Shown here: piece by piece, positions 8,010-16,141 of the stretch
Layout: every line of letters begins with the position of its first letter
Numbering within the stretch: position 1 is the stretch's first letter
From: DASZCR01 sp035942915
Lineage (GTDB): Bacteria; Acidobacteriota; Blastocatellia; Pyrinomonadales; Pyrinomonadaceae
NCBI GenBank assembly: GCA_035942915.1
Contig: DASZCR010000340.1
Coordinates: 1 to 25,934, forward strand
DNA length: 25,934 nucleotides
Reading direction: 5' to 3'
The notes under the pieces: generated by a model
Told to the model about the DNA's origin: nothing
Database searches by the model: none
The model's input: the letters and a program-made list of their open reading frames with translations, nothing else
Program-made: the position numbers and the translations under genes

Positions 8010-8570
8010 TTAGATTTTCTTCACCGTCTGCCCGACGCGAATGACGCCCGGTTGGACGACGCGCGCGTTGATGCCGCGCAGGCGAAGTTGCTTGCCTACC
8101 GGAGAATTGACGAAGACCATCGCTTCAAGGCCGAAGCGCGCGACGAATTTCTTGCAGCCCGTGTGCGGCTGCGGCGTGACCTCGATGACGGCTGAGCCGA
8201 GCGCGAGCCGCGTTCCGGCGGGCAGATTATCTTCGCTCAAATCGAGGTCGAGATAGAGTTGGTCGCCCGCCAGCGGCCAACGGCTCTCGTCCTGTGCGAT
8301 GAGAGCGATGACGCGCGAGTTCATGATGTTGAGTTGCATCTCAGGATGCGGCGCGCCGTCGGGCGTGCGCGAACTGCGTCGTTGACGCCAACTGTCTCCG
8401 ACCAGCCCTTCGGCGAGATGGAGTTCGCCCTCCGTCAGAACTTCCCGTTCGTCAACGCGCGGTCGTCGCACAATCAATTCCAGACGCCCCTCATCTCTCG
8501 GCGAGCGTCGAATCTCCGCCAGCCCCGCTTCGAGTTCCGCCGTCGTCAGATGCTTCCCGATGTCCGACAT
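8010..8570 (-). CDS. MOSC domain-containing protein
   Basis: 186 residues; AAGGAGG lies about 13 bases before the ATG at 8570. The MOSC domain covers most of the protein: residues 29-40 LELIVRRPRVDE, a GLVGDSW motif around 74-80, QLNIMNSRVIALI, and HTGCKKFVARFG with the conserved Cys near 137. MOSC domains bind molybdenum cofactor or deliver sulfur; YiiM and mARC are stand-alone relatives. It is complete, with no N-terminal aminotransferase domain. First gene of the operon running down to 6221. Its pairing with a SLOG protein, a superfamily that includes a Moco carrier, hints at a Moco-related role, but this is inference. Confidence 0.9.
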   Translation of the reverse strand: MSDIGKHLTTAELEAGLAEIRRSPRDEGRLELIVRRPRVDEREVLTEGELHLAEGLVGDSWRQRRSSRTPDGAPHPEMQLNIMNSRVIALIAQDESRWPLAGDQLYLDLDLSEDNLPAGTRLALGSAVIEVTPQPHTGCKKFVARFGLEAMVFVNSPVGKQLRLRGINARVVQPGVIRVGQTVKKI

Positions 8571-8734
8571 GTCTCTTGCTTCGCCTCCTTCGGCCGGGTC
8601 AGTTTCGCTTCCCTATTGGGTCGCGTGCGGCGCGCGCTGCGCTGGCAGACGAGCCGCCGGGGATAGTAATTCCTTTCGCATGCTGTTATAAACGCCTCAC
8701 AGCCCGTGCGAATCTTAAAAAATAAACTTAGCAC
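8571..8734. promoter_or_regulatory. Divergent intergenic region between MOSC and UXS genes
   Basis: This 164-base gap must carry promoters for both directions. On the plus strand TATAAA (8687-8692) is a possible -10 for the UXS gene, but the best -35 (TAGTAA at 8664-8669, spacer 17) is weak. No Shine-Dalgarno precedes the UXS ATG. No clear minus-strand promoter was found. Confidence 0.35.
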
Positions 8735-9703
8735 ATGAAAATTTTAGTTACCGGCGGAGGCGGCTTCCTCGGCTCTCATTTGTGCGAACAGCTTCTGGCT
8801 CAGGGCGCACAGGTCATCTGCCTCGACAATTTCTTTACCGGGCGTCGAGAGAACGTGCTTCAACTGTTGGAGCACCCGCGCTTTCAACTGCTCGACAGGG
8901 ACGTGATAGACCCCGTCCACGTCGATGTCGAGCAAATCTACAATCTCGCCTGTCCCGCATCTCCCGTGCATTATCAGTGCGACCCGGTCAAGACGGTCAG
9001 GACGAACGTCATGGGCACGATTAACATGCTCGACCTGGCGCATCGGACGCGCGCGCGCATCCTCCAAGCCTCGACTTCGGAAGTCTATGGCGACCCGACG
9101 GTTCACCCGCAGACGGAAGACTACTGGGGGCACGTCAATCCCGTCGGGCGGCGCAGTTGCTATGACGAGGGAAAGCGCGTGGCTGAGACGTTGATGATGG
9201 ATTACCATCGCCAGTACGGCGTCGAGACGCGCATCGCCAGAATCTTCAACACCTATGGGCCGAGGATGCTGGAAAACGACGGCCGCGTCGTCTCAAACTT
9301 CATCGTGCAGGCGCTCCGTGGAGAAGACCTGACCGTCTACGGCACGGGCGCTCAGACGCGCTCCTTCTGTTACGTAGATGATTTGGTGGAAGGTCTCATC
9401 CGCCTGATGAACGCCGAGCAGGCTCCTCAGGGATTCGACCTCAGTGCTCCGGTCAATCTTGGCAACCCGGTCGAATGTACGATGCGAGAACTGGCAGAGG
9501 AAGTCATCAGGCTGTGCGGGCGAGAGGTGCGTATCAAGTTCTGCCCGCTGCCGCCGGACGACCCGAAACAACGCCGACCCGACATCTCGCGCGCGCAAAC
9601 TCTGCTCGCTTGGTCGCCCGGAGTTTCTTTGCGGGAAGGCATCGCCAAAACGATTGCCGACTTTGAAGCGCGCTGGAAACAGGCCGCGACGAGCGCGCGA
9701 TGA
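8735..9703 (+). CDS. uxs: UDP-glucuronate decarboxylase (UDP-xylose synthase)
   Basis: 322 residues, the usual length for bacterial UXS. NAD-dependent short-chain dehydrogenase/epimerase fold: VTGGGGFLGSH (GxxGxxG) at 5-15, LDNFFTGRREN typical of UXS, YNLACPASPVHYQ, catalytic ASTSEVYGDP around 110-120, and YDEGKR (Tyr about 143, Lys about 147), the UXS form of YxxxK. RIFNTYGPRM and VSNFIVQALRGEDLTVYG are also characteristic. It converts UDP-glucuronate to UDP-xylose and CO2 in the cytosol, supplying xylose for surface polysaccharide or glycans. No glycosyltransferase is adjacent, so the end product is unknown. A dTDP-glucose 4,6-dehydratase is less likely given the YDEGKR motif. Codon use is similar to neighbours. 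Confidence 0.93.
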   Translation: MKILVTGGGGFLGSHLCEQLLAQGAQVICLDNFFTGRRENVLQLLEHPRFQLLDRDVIDPVHVDVEQIYNLACPASPVHYQCDPVKTVRTNVMGTINMLDLAHRTRARILQASTSEVYGDPTVHPQTEDYWGHVNPVGRRSCYDEGKRVAETLMMDYHRQYGVETRIARIFNTYGPRMLENDGRVVSNFIVQALRGEDLTVYGTGAQTRSFCYVDDLVEGLIRLMNAEQAPQGFDLSAPVNLGNPVECTMRELAEEVIRLCGREVRIKFCPLPPDDPKQRRPDISRAQTLLAWSPGVSLREGIAKTIADFEARWKQAATSAR

Positions 9704-9705
9704 AT

Positions 9706-9731
9706 CGTGCGGCGCACGTCTCAAAAAGAGA
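9706..9731. terminator. Convergent-gene hairpins between UXS and secreted protein gene
   Basis: Two short stems lie in or next to the 17-base gap: CGTGC-GGC-GCACG (9706-9718) and TCTC-AAAAA-GAGA (9719-9731). They could help end transcription from both sides, but stems are short and T-runs absent. Confidence 0.25.
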
Positions 9732-11142
9732 TGTGTGTGAGTTGACGCTGCGCGGGCGTCGGGTGCGTCGAAGTTGTGTCGGGCAATCGGTAGGGTTTGA
9801 TGACCAGCCGGAACGGCTTCAGCTTGCCGCTCGAAGGGACTTTGATTCTCTGACTGCGCCCGCGCGGCTCGCCATATACCTGAGCCAGAAGCTCATACTT
9901 GAAATCTCCGTAGACCTTGAGGCTGAAGTTTCCCTTCTCGTCCGCCGTGACGCTGCGAATGTAACTGTTGGCCGCGCCATCATATAAAGACACGGAAGCC
10001 TGAGCGGCCGGACGCCCGTCTGCCCACACGACCTGACCCTGAACGATGCGCTCCTTCAACTGAGGGCGCACCGTGACGTTCATGTTCTCAAGTTTCGCGC
10101 CCTCCGTTATCACGAGGGGCGTGGCCTGTGCGGAGTCGGACGCGCCCGGATAAAAAGTTCGAGGATACGGCGCGTCATATTCGCCGGGCGGGGCGTCGTC
10201 CGGGTTGACGACCAGAAAGTAGCGCCCGACGGCGACTCCTTCAAATTTGAAACTGCCGTTCTCCTCTATCTTTGCGTAACTTTTGTCGCCGGAATCTTCA
10301 GCGTCCACCAGATAGATAGAGCCTTGCGTCACAGGCTGTCCCGCGTCCGTTAAGACCCGGCCGCTGATTTCCGCCGTCGCGTGCAGGTCGATTTCTAAAA
10401 CGTCGAGTTGGCGGTAGTGGCAAGAGCGTTCAGGAATGTTCACTTTGTATTCGACGACGGTCTGCTCGTCGGTTGGGCGCACGTCGAGTTGTTCGTCAGT
10501 CCTGTAAAGCACTACAACGGCGGCAAAGGGGACGGATGTGCGCACCGTGTAAACGCCTGCCTGCGGGAGAGAAATCTGGTAGTTGCCTTCACTGTCCGTG
10601 AAGGTCTCGAACTTATGGCCGCCGCCTTCGGCCGTAATCTTCACACCACTCAGGGGCGTATATTTATTCTGGACGACCCGACCGGCGATAGACTGTGCGG
10701 GCGTCTTTCCCTTCAAGCTGTGAATATAGGCGAGGTCTTCCTCGGCATGAGCTAAGAGTTGCGTTCGTGTGCAGGGGTGGATTTCAAACCTCTTGGTGGT
10801 CTCGTCCCAGTAGGCATACACCAGCCACCTCTCGCCCTTCGCAAATTCCGTGTCGCAACTTGTCCCTGAAAGAGTCGCCACGTCGAGTTCTGTGCCGACG
10901 CTTCCCCTGTAAGACTCCTCGACGACGAAATGCACGAGCGCCTTCGGCAGTGCACCGGACGGCTGGTGAGCGGGTTTTTTGATATCGGTGACGTGTCCGG
11001 CGAAGACGGCGTCGGCTCTCCAAAAAGCCGCGCACGGAGGCGCGCCGTATTCAACGCAGGAACATGCACGCGCCTCTGTGGAGAGAAATGGAAGCGCCGT
11101 CAAAGAGATGATGAGCAGGAGGAGTTTGGGAGGAGCGTTCAT
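9721..11142 (-). CDS. Secreted TIMP/NTR-like and carboxypeptidase-regulatory-like protein
   Basis: 473 residues from the ATG at 11142, chosen over the upstream in-frame ATG at 11295 because it gives a clear signal peptide (MNAPPKLLLLIISLTALPF, cut near EARA before CSC). Residues about 26-150 look like an NTR/TIMP-like module: CSCVEYGAPPCAAFWRADAV at the mature N-terminus, then SGTSCDTEFAKGERWLVYAY and HPCTRTQLL; the Cys pattern suggests disulfides. After about 160 come several Ig-like carboxypeptidase-regulatory-type repeats: SIAGRVVQNKYTPLSGVKIT, TDSEGNYQISLPQAGVYTV, EISGRVLTDAGQPVTQGSIY, GSFKFEGVAVGRYFLVVNP, and VQGQVVWADGRPAAQASVSL. Such repeats are structural or carbohydrate/protein binding. 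No protease catalytic domain is present. Probably exported or outer-surface. Exact role unknown. Confidence 0.88.
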   Translation of the reverse strand: MNAPPKLLLLIISLTALPFLSTEARACSCVEYGAPPCAAFWRADAVFAGHVTDIKKPAHQPSGALPKALVHFVVEESYRGSVGTELDVATLSGTSCDTEFAKGERWLVYAYWDETTKRFEIHPCTRTQLLAHAEEDLAYIHSLKGKTPAQSIAGRVVQNKYTPLSGVKITAEGGGHKFETFTDSEGNYQISLPQAGVYTVRTSVPFAAVVVLYRTDEQLDVRPTDEQTVVEYKVNIPERSCHYRQLDVLEIDLHATAEISGRVLTDAGQPVTQGSIYLVDAEDSGDKSYAKIEENGSFKFEGVAVGRYFLVVNPDDAPPGEYDAPYPRTFYPGASDSAQATPLVITEGAKLENMNVTVRPQLKERIVQGQVVWADGRPAAQASVSLYDGAANSYIRSVTADEKGNFSLKVYGDFKYELLAQVYGEPRGRSQRIKVPSSGKLKPFRLVIKPYRLPDTTSTHPTPAQRQLTHISF

Positions 11143-11224
11143 GGCAGATACCTGCACCTGTCTCTCCTGATGTTCTGTTCTTCGCACAACTTTGCGGGCG
11201 GCCGGAGAGACGAAAACTGCCGCG

Positions 11225-11254
11225 AGCATAAAGCATTCAAGTCGGAAGGAACAA
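11225..11254 (-). promoter_or_regulatory. Candidate promoter for the secreted TIMP-like gene
   Basis: Minus-strand TTGTTC (11249-11254), 18-base spacer, TATGCT (11225-11230), about 80 bases before the start at 11142. Only a moderate match. Confidence 0.35.
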
Positions 11255-11315
11255 GATAATGCTGCGAGGGATGCTCCCGCAGCGTCCGGGCGCATCGGTT
11301 TGCGCCGGGGCGGCT

Positions 11316-11345
11316 TTGTCGAAGATTATCGACTTCCGCTATTAT
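11316..11345 (+). promoter_or_regulatory. Candidate promoter of the phnDCE operon
   Basis: TTGTCG (11316-11321), 18-base spacer, TATTAT (11340-11345). Inside it sits a small dyad GTCGA-N6-TCGAC (11318-11333) that could be an operator. The leader to the phnD ATG would be about 125 bases; no known riboswitch was recognised in it. Confidence 0.45.
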
Positions 11346-11477
11346 TGGCGTACACCGTCAATCCAGTTGAGACATCGCAGGCTGGCCGTTTCGTGCTGCA
11401 ATGAAGTGATGCTGTGCATCGACGCTCAAGGGCAAATCACATTCGGAGACACAAGGAAGTTCAAAACAGACCTCATC

Positions 11478-12356
11478 ATGCGGACTAAATCTCTCCCCTC
11501 CGTCGTCTTCGTGCTGATAGCCCTCGCGCTCTCCCTCAGCAGTTGCAGCGGCCACGGCTCAGACGGCGCGCGTGCGCCCCGCGCGTTGCGCGTGAGCATG
11601 ATTCCGACGACAGACCCCGGCAAAGTCATCCGCGAGAGCCAGCCGCTCGTCGCCTATCTGGAAAAGGAGACGGGCGCGAAGATTGAATTGACCGTGCCGA
11701 CAAGCTACGTCGCCGTCGTCGAGGCCATCGCTAACGAGCAAGTTGACATCGCCTATCTCGGCGGCTTCACCTACGTGCAGGCGTCGAAACGCGCGGGCGT
11801 CCTGCCGCTCGTCCAACGCGAGCGCGACCGCAACTTCCACAGTCTCTTTATCACGCAGCACGATTCCGGCATCAACAGTCTCGCCGACCTGAAGGGGCGC
11901 ACCTTCGCCTTCGGCGACGTGAACTCTACCTCCGGTCATCTGATGCCTGAATACTACATGCGCGAGGCGCAGGTTGACCCCGAAGTCATCTCCGGCGCGC
12001 TCTACACGGGCGGGCACGACGCGACCGCGCTCGCCGTCGCCAACAGGAAAGTCGATGCGGGCGCGTTAGATGAGACGGTCTATCAGAAGATGCTGACGGA
12101 GGGCAAAATCAATGCTTCGCAGGTGCGTGTTTTTCACACCACGCCGCCCTTCTTCGATTACATCTGGGTCGCGCGCAAGGGGCTTGACCGCAAGCTGGCC
12201 GACTCGTTCACCGCGGCCTTTCTGAAACTCGACGCCAACGACCCGTCGCACAAACATATCCTCGACCTGTTGACCGCCACGAAGTATCTCAAGGCGGAAG
12301 ACAGAGACTACGACAAGCTGCGACAGGCGGCCAAAGATTCGGGATTGCTGAAGTGA
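11478..12356 (+). CDS. phnD: Phosphonate-type ABC transporter substrate-binding lipoprotein
   Basis: 292 residues from the ATG at 11478. The open frame continues upstream to 11259 but only this start gives a lipoprotein signal (LPSVVFVLIALALSLSSC, lipobox LSSC at about 23-26). PhnD/SsuA-type binding fold: LRVSMIPTTDPGKVIRESQP, YLEKETGAKIEL, VDIAYLGGFTYVQ, STSGHLMPEYY (the PhnD STSGxxxP ligand loop) and LDETVYQKML. It captures a phosphonate, phosphite, phosphate or similar oxyanion in the periplasm and passes it to PhnE. The stop overlaps the GTG start of phnC (GTGA), so translation is coupled. Substrate is uncertain because no phosphonatase, C-P lyase or phosphite dehydrogenase gene lies nearby. 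A weak AAGGAA is 20 bases upstream, too far to be convincing. Confidence 0.9.
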   Translation: MRTKSLPSVVFVLIALALSLSSCSGHGSDGARAPRALRVSMIPTTDPGKVIRESQPLVAYLEKETGAKIELTVPTSYVAVVEAIANEQVDIAYLGGFTYVQASKRAGVLPLVQRERDRNFHSLFITQHDSGINSLADLKGRTFAFGDVNSTSGHLMPEYYMREAQVDPEVISGALYTGGHDATALAVANRKVDAGALDETVYQKMLTEGKINASQVRVFHTTPPFFDYIWVARKGLDRKLADSFTAAFLKLDANDPSHKHILDLLTATKYLKAEDRDYDKLRQAAKDSGLLK

Positions 12357-13204
12357 TTTACTCGCTCGAAGAGGTGTCGAAGACCTACTCGGCGTCGCGC
12401 ACTGTCGTGCATGCGCTCAAGGGGTTTACGCTCGACGTGGAGCGGGGCGAGCGTATCGCCGTGCTTGGCCCTTCGGGCGCGGGCAAGTCCACACTCTTTC
12501 GTCTGCTCAACGCGACGCTGCGGCCTTCGAGCGGCACGTTGCGTTTCGACGGGCGCGACGTGAGCGCGATGTCCGGGCGCGAGTTGCGCGCGATGCGCAG
12601 GCGCGTGGGGACGGTCTATCAGCAGTTCTATCTCGTGCCGTCGCTCTCCGTGCTTGAGAACACGCTCTGCGGCAGGCTCGGACATTGGTCGCTGTGGGAG
12701 ACCATCCGCAGCGCCGTGCGCCCGAAAAAAATAGAGGCCGAGCAGGCGTTGGAGGTGCTCAAGAAGTTGGGGCTGGCCGACAAGTCGCGCGCGCGCGCCG
12801 ACGAGTTGTCGGGCGGACAGCAGCAACGCCTCGCCATCGCGCGGATGCTGATGCAGGAACCGGAAGTGATTCTGGCCGACGAGCCTTTCGCCTCGCTCGA
12901 CCCGTCCCTGAAAGAGTCGCTCGCCGAACTCCTCATCCTGCTCGTGCAAGAGCATCGGCGGACGCTGATTGCCACCATGCACGACGTTGACACGGCGCTG
13001 CGCTACTTCACGCGCATCGTCGCCCTGCGCGGCGGGCGACTCCTCTTCGATACGACTCCGGCCGCGATGAGCCGCGAAACTCTGAGCGCCCTCTACGCCG
13101 CCGAATCGGAGAATGGCGAGACGAGCGTGCGCGACGAAGACGAGGAGGCGCGCGGCGCGGCTGACAAGTGTGAACCCGAATGTGTACCCAGATGCACGTA
13201 TTAG
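12353..13204 (+). CDS. phnC: Phosphonate-type ABC transporter ATPase
   Basis: 283 residues with a GTG start at 12353 that overlaps the phnD stop by 4 bases. All ABC motifs are intact: Walker A GPSGAGKST at about 40-48, Q-loop YQQFYLVPSLSVLEN, signature LSGGQQQR near 153, Walker B VILADEPFASLDP near 172, and the switch His in ATMHDVDTA. The stretch RLGHWSLWETIR after the Q-loop is typical of PhnC rather than other importers. It powers transport through PhnE. The last 30 residues (after SALYAAES) are acidic and Cys-containing (CEPECVPRC) and do not look like conserved PhnC; they overlap the beginning of phnE. Confidence 0.92.
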   Translation: MIYSLEEVSKTYSASRTVVHALKGFTLDVERGERIAVLGPSGAGKSTLFRLLNATLRPSSGTLRFDGRDVSAMSGRELRAMRRRVGTVYQQFYLVPSLSVLENTLCGRLGHWSLWETIRSAVRPKKIEAEQALEVLKKLGLADKSRARADELSGGQQQRLAIARMLMQEPEVILADEPFASLDPSLKESLAELLILLVQEHRRTLIATMHDVDTALRYFTRIVALRGGRLLFDTTPAAMSRETLSALYAAESENGETSVRDEDEEARGAADKCEPECVPRCTY

Positions 13205-14939
13205 CAACGCGCATCAACAGCATCAGGATAAAGCACTAAAAATTCGACGCGTGGCGGCGGGCGTCGCTTTCAGCATCGTGCTCGTTCTCTGCTGGCGCTT
13301 TGCCGAGATACGCCCGGCGGCCTTTTTCGAGCCGGGCGTGGCGGCCGCCGTGTGGAACTTCGTCCGTAGTCTTTTCCCTCCCGACCTCTCGCCGGAATTC
13401 CTCCGCGTTGTCGCCTTCGCCGTCCTGCAAACCGTCGCCATCGCCGTCGCAGGCACGACACTCTCGATTCTCATCGCCTTCCCGCTCGGCATTCTGGCAA
13501 CGCCGACACTGTGGCGTCGCGGCATTCTGGTCGCAAGCGACCCGCCCGGAGTCTTCAAGTTTGTGATGTCCGGCATCAGCCGGGTGACGCATGCGCTGGC
13601 GGGATTGTTGCGCGCCGTGCCCGATTTGATGTGGGGGTTGCTGTTCGTCGTCGCGGTCGGACTCGGCCCGCTGGCGGGAACGCTCGCGCTGGCCGTCAGC
13701 TATAGCGGCGTTCTGGGGCGCGTCTATGCAGACGTGTTTGCCGACGTGGACGGGCGCGCGCTGGAAGCTCTGCGCGCGACGGGTGCGAGCCGCGCGCAGG
13801 TCTTTCTGCGCGCCATCTGGCCGCAGGCCGCGCCGAGCATCATCGGCTATTCGCTCTATTCGCTCGAATGTTGTGTGCGCGCGGCGGCCGTCCTCGGCTT
13901 TATCGGAGCCGGCGGCATCGGCTACGAGATAAACCTTTCGATGCGCCTGTTCGACTACGGACAAGTGCTGACGCTGATAGCGAGTTTGACGGCGCTGGTG
14001 GCGGCAACGGAGGCCGTCAGCCGGTTCTTTCGTCGCCGCTGGCACGCCCACGTCCCCGCCGGTTCGCTGGCTCATAAACGCGTCGGGGCATGGAGACTGA
14101 GCCGACGGCTGATGCCTGATGCGAGGGGCGTGAGCGGCGCGATAGTCTTGCCGGTCGCCTTGACGGTCGCATGGAGTTTCTATGCGACCGGCTTCTTCGA
14201 CAGCGCGCGCATGGATTCCGGCCTGCCCTCGCGCGTCGCGCGTTTTGTCGGCGAGATGTTTCCGCCAGACCTTTCGGCCGAGTTCCTGCGGACGCTGCCC
14301 CTGCCGCTTCTTCAGACCATCGGCATCTCGGTTATCGGCACACTCATCGGCATCTCGATAGGCGCGCTCTTAACGCTTCCGGCGACCGCCACGCTGATTC
14401 TCAGAGACGTAGAGACGGTGGGGCGCGCCAGACGCTACGAGCGCATCGCGCGCCGTCTGCTCTATCTCGCGGCGCGGCTGGTGCTCAACGTGTTGCGCTC
14501 GATACCCGAACTTGTCTGGGTGATGGTCTGTATTCTGGCGGTCGGCTTGGGGCCGTTTGCGGGCACGCTCGCCATTGGGCTGCACACGGGCGGCGTGTTG
14601 GGAAAGCTCTACGCGGAGACGTTGGAGGAAGTCCCTGCGCGCACCATCGAAGCGTTGCGCGCGGGCGGCGCGCGACAACTGCAAATCCTGCTCTGGGGCA
14701 TCTGGCCGCAGGCGCGCCCCATGCTTCTCAGCTACACGGTGCTGCGCTGGGAGATGAACCTGAGAGTCTCGACCATCCTCGGACTCGTCGGCGGCGGCGG
14801 TCTCGGTCAGGCCATCTACAATAACGTCCAGCTCGGCTTCTACTCGCGCATCCTCGTCCTCATCGCCGTCATCTACGCGCTCGTGATGATGACCAACTGG
14901 CTCGGTGATTTATGGAGCACACGCCGCCCCGCCATCTGA
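13170..14939 (+). CDS. phnE: Fused double PhnE permease of the phosphonate-type importer
   Basis: About 589 residues, twice the normal PhnE length (around 270). Two complete permease domains are joined by a short linker. Each starts with a membrane segment and PPDLSPEFLR or PPDLSAEFLR. Each then has RAVPDLMWGLLFVVAVGLGP or RSIPELVWVMVCILAVGLGP, an EAA cytoplasmic loop (EALRATGASRAQ...IWPQAAP; EALRAGGARQLQ...IWPQARP) and a final GFIGAGGIGYEI or GLVGGGGLGQAI. The two domains clearly arose by duplication and would form the usual membrane dimer in one chain. The start is uncertain. The GTG at 13170 keeps the overlap with phnC to 35 bases. An ATG at 13113 would overlap by 92, and no candidate has a well-spaced Shine-Dalgarno. 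Last gene of the operon; it converges with the methyltransferase gene with a 10-base gap. Confidence 0.9.
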   Translation: MNPNVYPDARISNAHQQHQDKALKIRRVAAGVAFSIVLVLCWRFAEIRPAAFFEPGVAAAVWNFVRSLFPPDLSPEFLRVVAFAVLQTVAIAVAGTTLSILIAFPLGILATPTLWRRGILVASDPPGVFKFVMSGISRVTHALAGLLRAVPDLMWGLLFVVAVGLGPLAGTLALAVSYSGVLGRVYADVFADVDGRALEALRATGASRAQVFLRAIWPQAAPSIIGYSLYSLECCVRAAAVLGFIGAGGIGYEINLSMRLFDYGQVLTLIASLTALVAATEAVSRFFRRRWHAHVPAGSLAHKRVGAWRLSRRLMPDARGVSGAIVLPVALTVAWSFYATGFFDSARMDSGLPSRVARFVGEMFPPDLSAEFLRTLPLPLLQTIGISVIGTLIGISIGALLTLPATATLILRDVETVGRARRYERIARRLLYLAARLVLNVLRSIPELVWVMVCILAVGLGPFAGTLAIGLHTGGVLGKLYAETLEEVPARTIEALRAGGARQLQILLWGIWPQARPMLLSYTVLRWEMNLRVSTILGLVGGGGLGQAIYNNVQLGFYSRILVLIAVIYALVMMTNWLGDLWSTRRPAI

Positions 14940-14949
14940 ACGTGTGCGT

Positions 14950-15603
14950 CTAAGGTTTTCTGCCGCGACAGATATAGTAGGTCTCGAACTGCACCTCCTC
15001 GCAATCCACCTCGTCCGCCAGTTCTCTCAGTTCATCCCATGGGCGGATGTCTGGGTTGCCGAGCACCGTCGCCCTGCTTGCCCAGACGACGAAAGGATGG
15101 AGCAGTTTTCCGCGCAGGCCGGAGGGCAGCTTGGCGTCCATGATGACGACGTACCCGCCCGGACGAAGTTGCTCCCACGCACGTTTGAGCGCCTCGCGAT
15201 GTTGCGGGATAACGGCATACGAGAGACTGAAAATCACTCCGTCAACCAACTCCGGCAACGTGTAGTCTGTCGCGTCCGCCTGTATCAATCGGACGTTCTG
15301 CCAACCGGCGCGCGCCGATAGCTCTCCCGCCTCGCGCAACATCCCTTCCGATAAATCGACGCCGTAGACACGCCCCTGCTCCCCGACGGCTGCAACGAGG
15401 TGTGCGAGATTTCGTCCCGTCCCGCACCCGACTTCGAGGACGCGGCTGCCCGGCTTGAGTTCCAGACGTTCGACCGCTCTTCTTCGGATGCCGCGCGGCA
15501 GCAGGAACAGCCACTCGAAGAGGACGAAGAACTTGGCGAGACGGTTATAGCGACGACGGACGAAGGGCGAATCGTAGTCGCCCCACCCGGCTATTCGTTC
15601 CAT
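14950..15603 (-). CDS. Class I SAM-dependent methyltransferase
   Basis: 217 residues; GAGGAGG before the ATG at 15603. Rossmann methyltransferase: motif I VLEVGCGTGRNLAHL at about 54-68, acidic VYGVDLSEGML at about 79-89, QADATDYTLPE, motif IV VIFSLSYAVIP and RPGGYVVIMDAKLP. The N-terminal region (FFVLFEWLFLLPRGIRRRAVERL) is amphipathic to hydrophobic and could lie on the membrane surface, as in small phospholipid N-methyltransferases such as PmtA; that link is tentative. It converges with phnE and shares no visible operon with it. Upstream on the same strand is a small membrane protein gene, 87 bases away with a hairpin between. Confidence 0.85.
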   Translation of the reverse strand: MERIAGWGDYDSPFVRRRYNRLAKFFVLFEWLFLLPRGIRRRAVERLELKPGSRVLEVGCGTGRNLAHLVAAVGEQGRVYGVDLSEGMLREAGELSARAGWQNVRLIQADATDYTLPELVDGVIFSLSYAVIPQHREALKRAWEQLRPGGYVVIMDAKLPSGLRGKLLHPFVVWASRATVLGNPDIRPWDELRELADEVDCEEVQFETYYICRGRKP

Positions 15604-15640
15604 TGATTCCTCCTCTCGTTTGAGCCACGCAAACCCTGCC

Positions 15641-15671
15641 GCAAACGCGTGCGCTATTGCGTCACGTTTGC
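15641..15671. repeat. Inverted repeat between membrane protein and methyltransferase genes
   Basis: GCAAACG (15641-15647) and CGTTTGC (15665-15671) are perfect 7-bp arms with a 17-base loop, lying in the 87-base gap. It could be a terminator or attenuator between the two genes; no T-run follows. Confidence 0.3.
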
Positions 15672-15690
15672 TTCTCGTTGCTGGCTTGCC

Positions 15691-16074
15691 TTACTTGGCG
15701 AGCAATGAAAAGGCGACTCCGACGCCGAGCGCGACCGACATCGCGCCGCCCGCGACAAACTCCCAACTCTTCTCCGGCGAAATGCGCGCTAACATTTTCA
15801 TCCCGTGTTTCGGATAGGTTAAATAGACGAGGCTCTTCAACACCAAGCCCCACCCCATCAACGTGACGAACAGCGGCCATCCCCGCCACACATTATGAAA
15901 TGAGACGATGAAAACTCCCAACGGAAAATGTAAGAGGCCGGTCAGCAAACTGCCCACCTCTCCCTCGTCTCGCAACCTGATGAAGAACCGCGCCCAGAGA
16001 CGCGGCTGGATGATGTGTGATAAGCCGATGACCAGAAGACAAACGGCGACAAGCCTCTGGATGGAAGTTTCCAT
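15691..16074 (-). CDS. Small four-helix integral membrane protein
   Basis: 127 residues; GAGGAG before the ATG at 16074. Four membrane segments are visible: about 7-22 (RLVAVCLLVIGLSHII), 43-62 (LLTGLLHFPLGVFIVSFHNV), 66-86 (WPLFVTLMGWGLVLKSLVYL) and 104-123 (WEFVAGGAMSVALGVGVAFS). Charged patches (RFFIRLRDEGE, YPKHGMKML) lie between them. I have seen similar short acidobacterial and proteobacterial proteins annotated only as hypothetical membrane proteins. No catalytic motif. Function unknown. Confidence 0.75.
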   Translation of the reverse strand: METSIQRLVAVCLLVIGLSHIIQPRLWARFFIRLRDEGEVGSLLTGLLHFPLGVFIVSFHNVWRGWPLFVTLMGWGLVLKSLVYLTYPKHGMKMLARISPEKSWEFVAGGAMSVALGVGVAFSLLAK

Positions 16075-16141
16075 AGCTGACTCCTCGACGACTCGATTTC
16101 TGCCTGCTTCGCGCCGCCACAGTTTATCTGTCGCAACAGAG

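Noticed and set aside
11259..11477. N-terminal extension of PhnD
   Set aside because: It would bury a lipoprotein signal peptide inside the protein and would overlap the candidate promoter; the start at 11478 is preferred.
12308..13207. 299-codon open frame antisense to phnC
   Set aside because: PhnC has all ABC motifs on the other strand; the antisense product is His/Arg/Leu-rich without a domain.
13236..14075. 279-codon open frame antisense to phnE
   Set aside because: It overlaps the membrane helices of PhnE and gives a Gln/Arg/Asp-rich product typical of antisense reading of hydrophobic codons.
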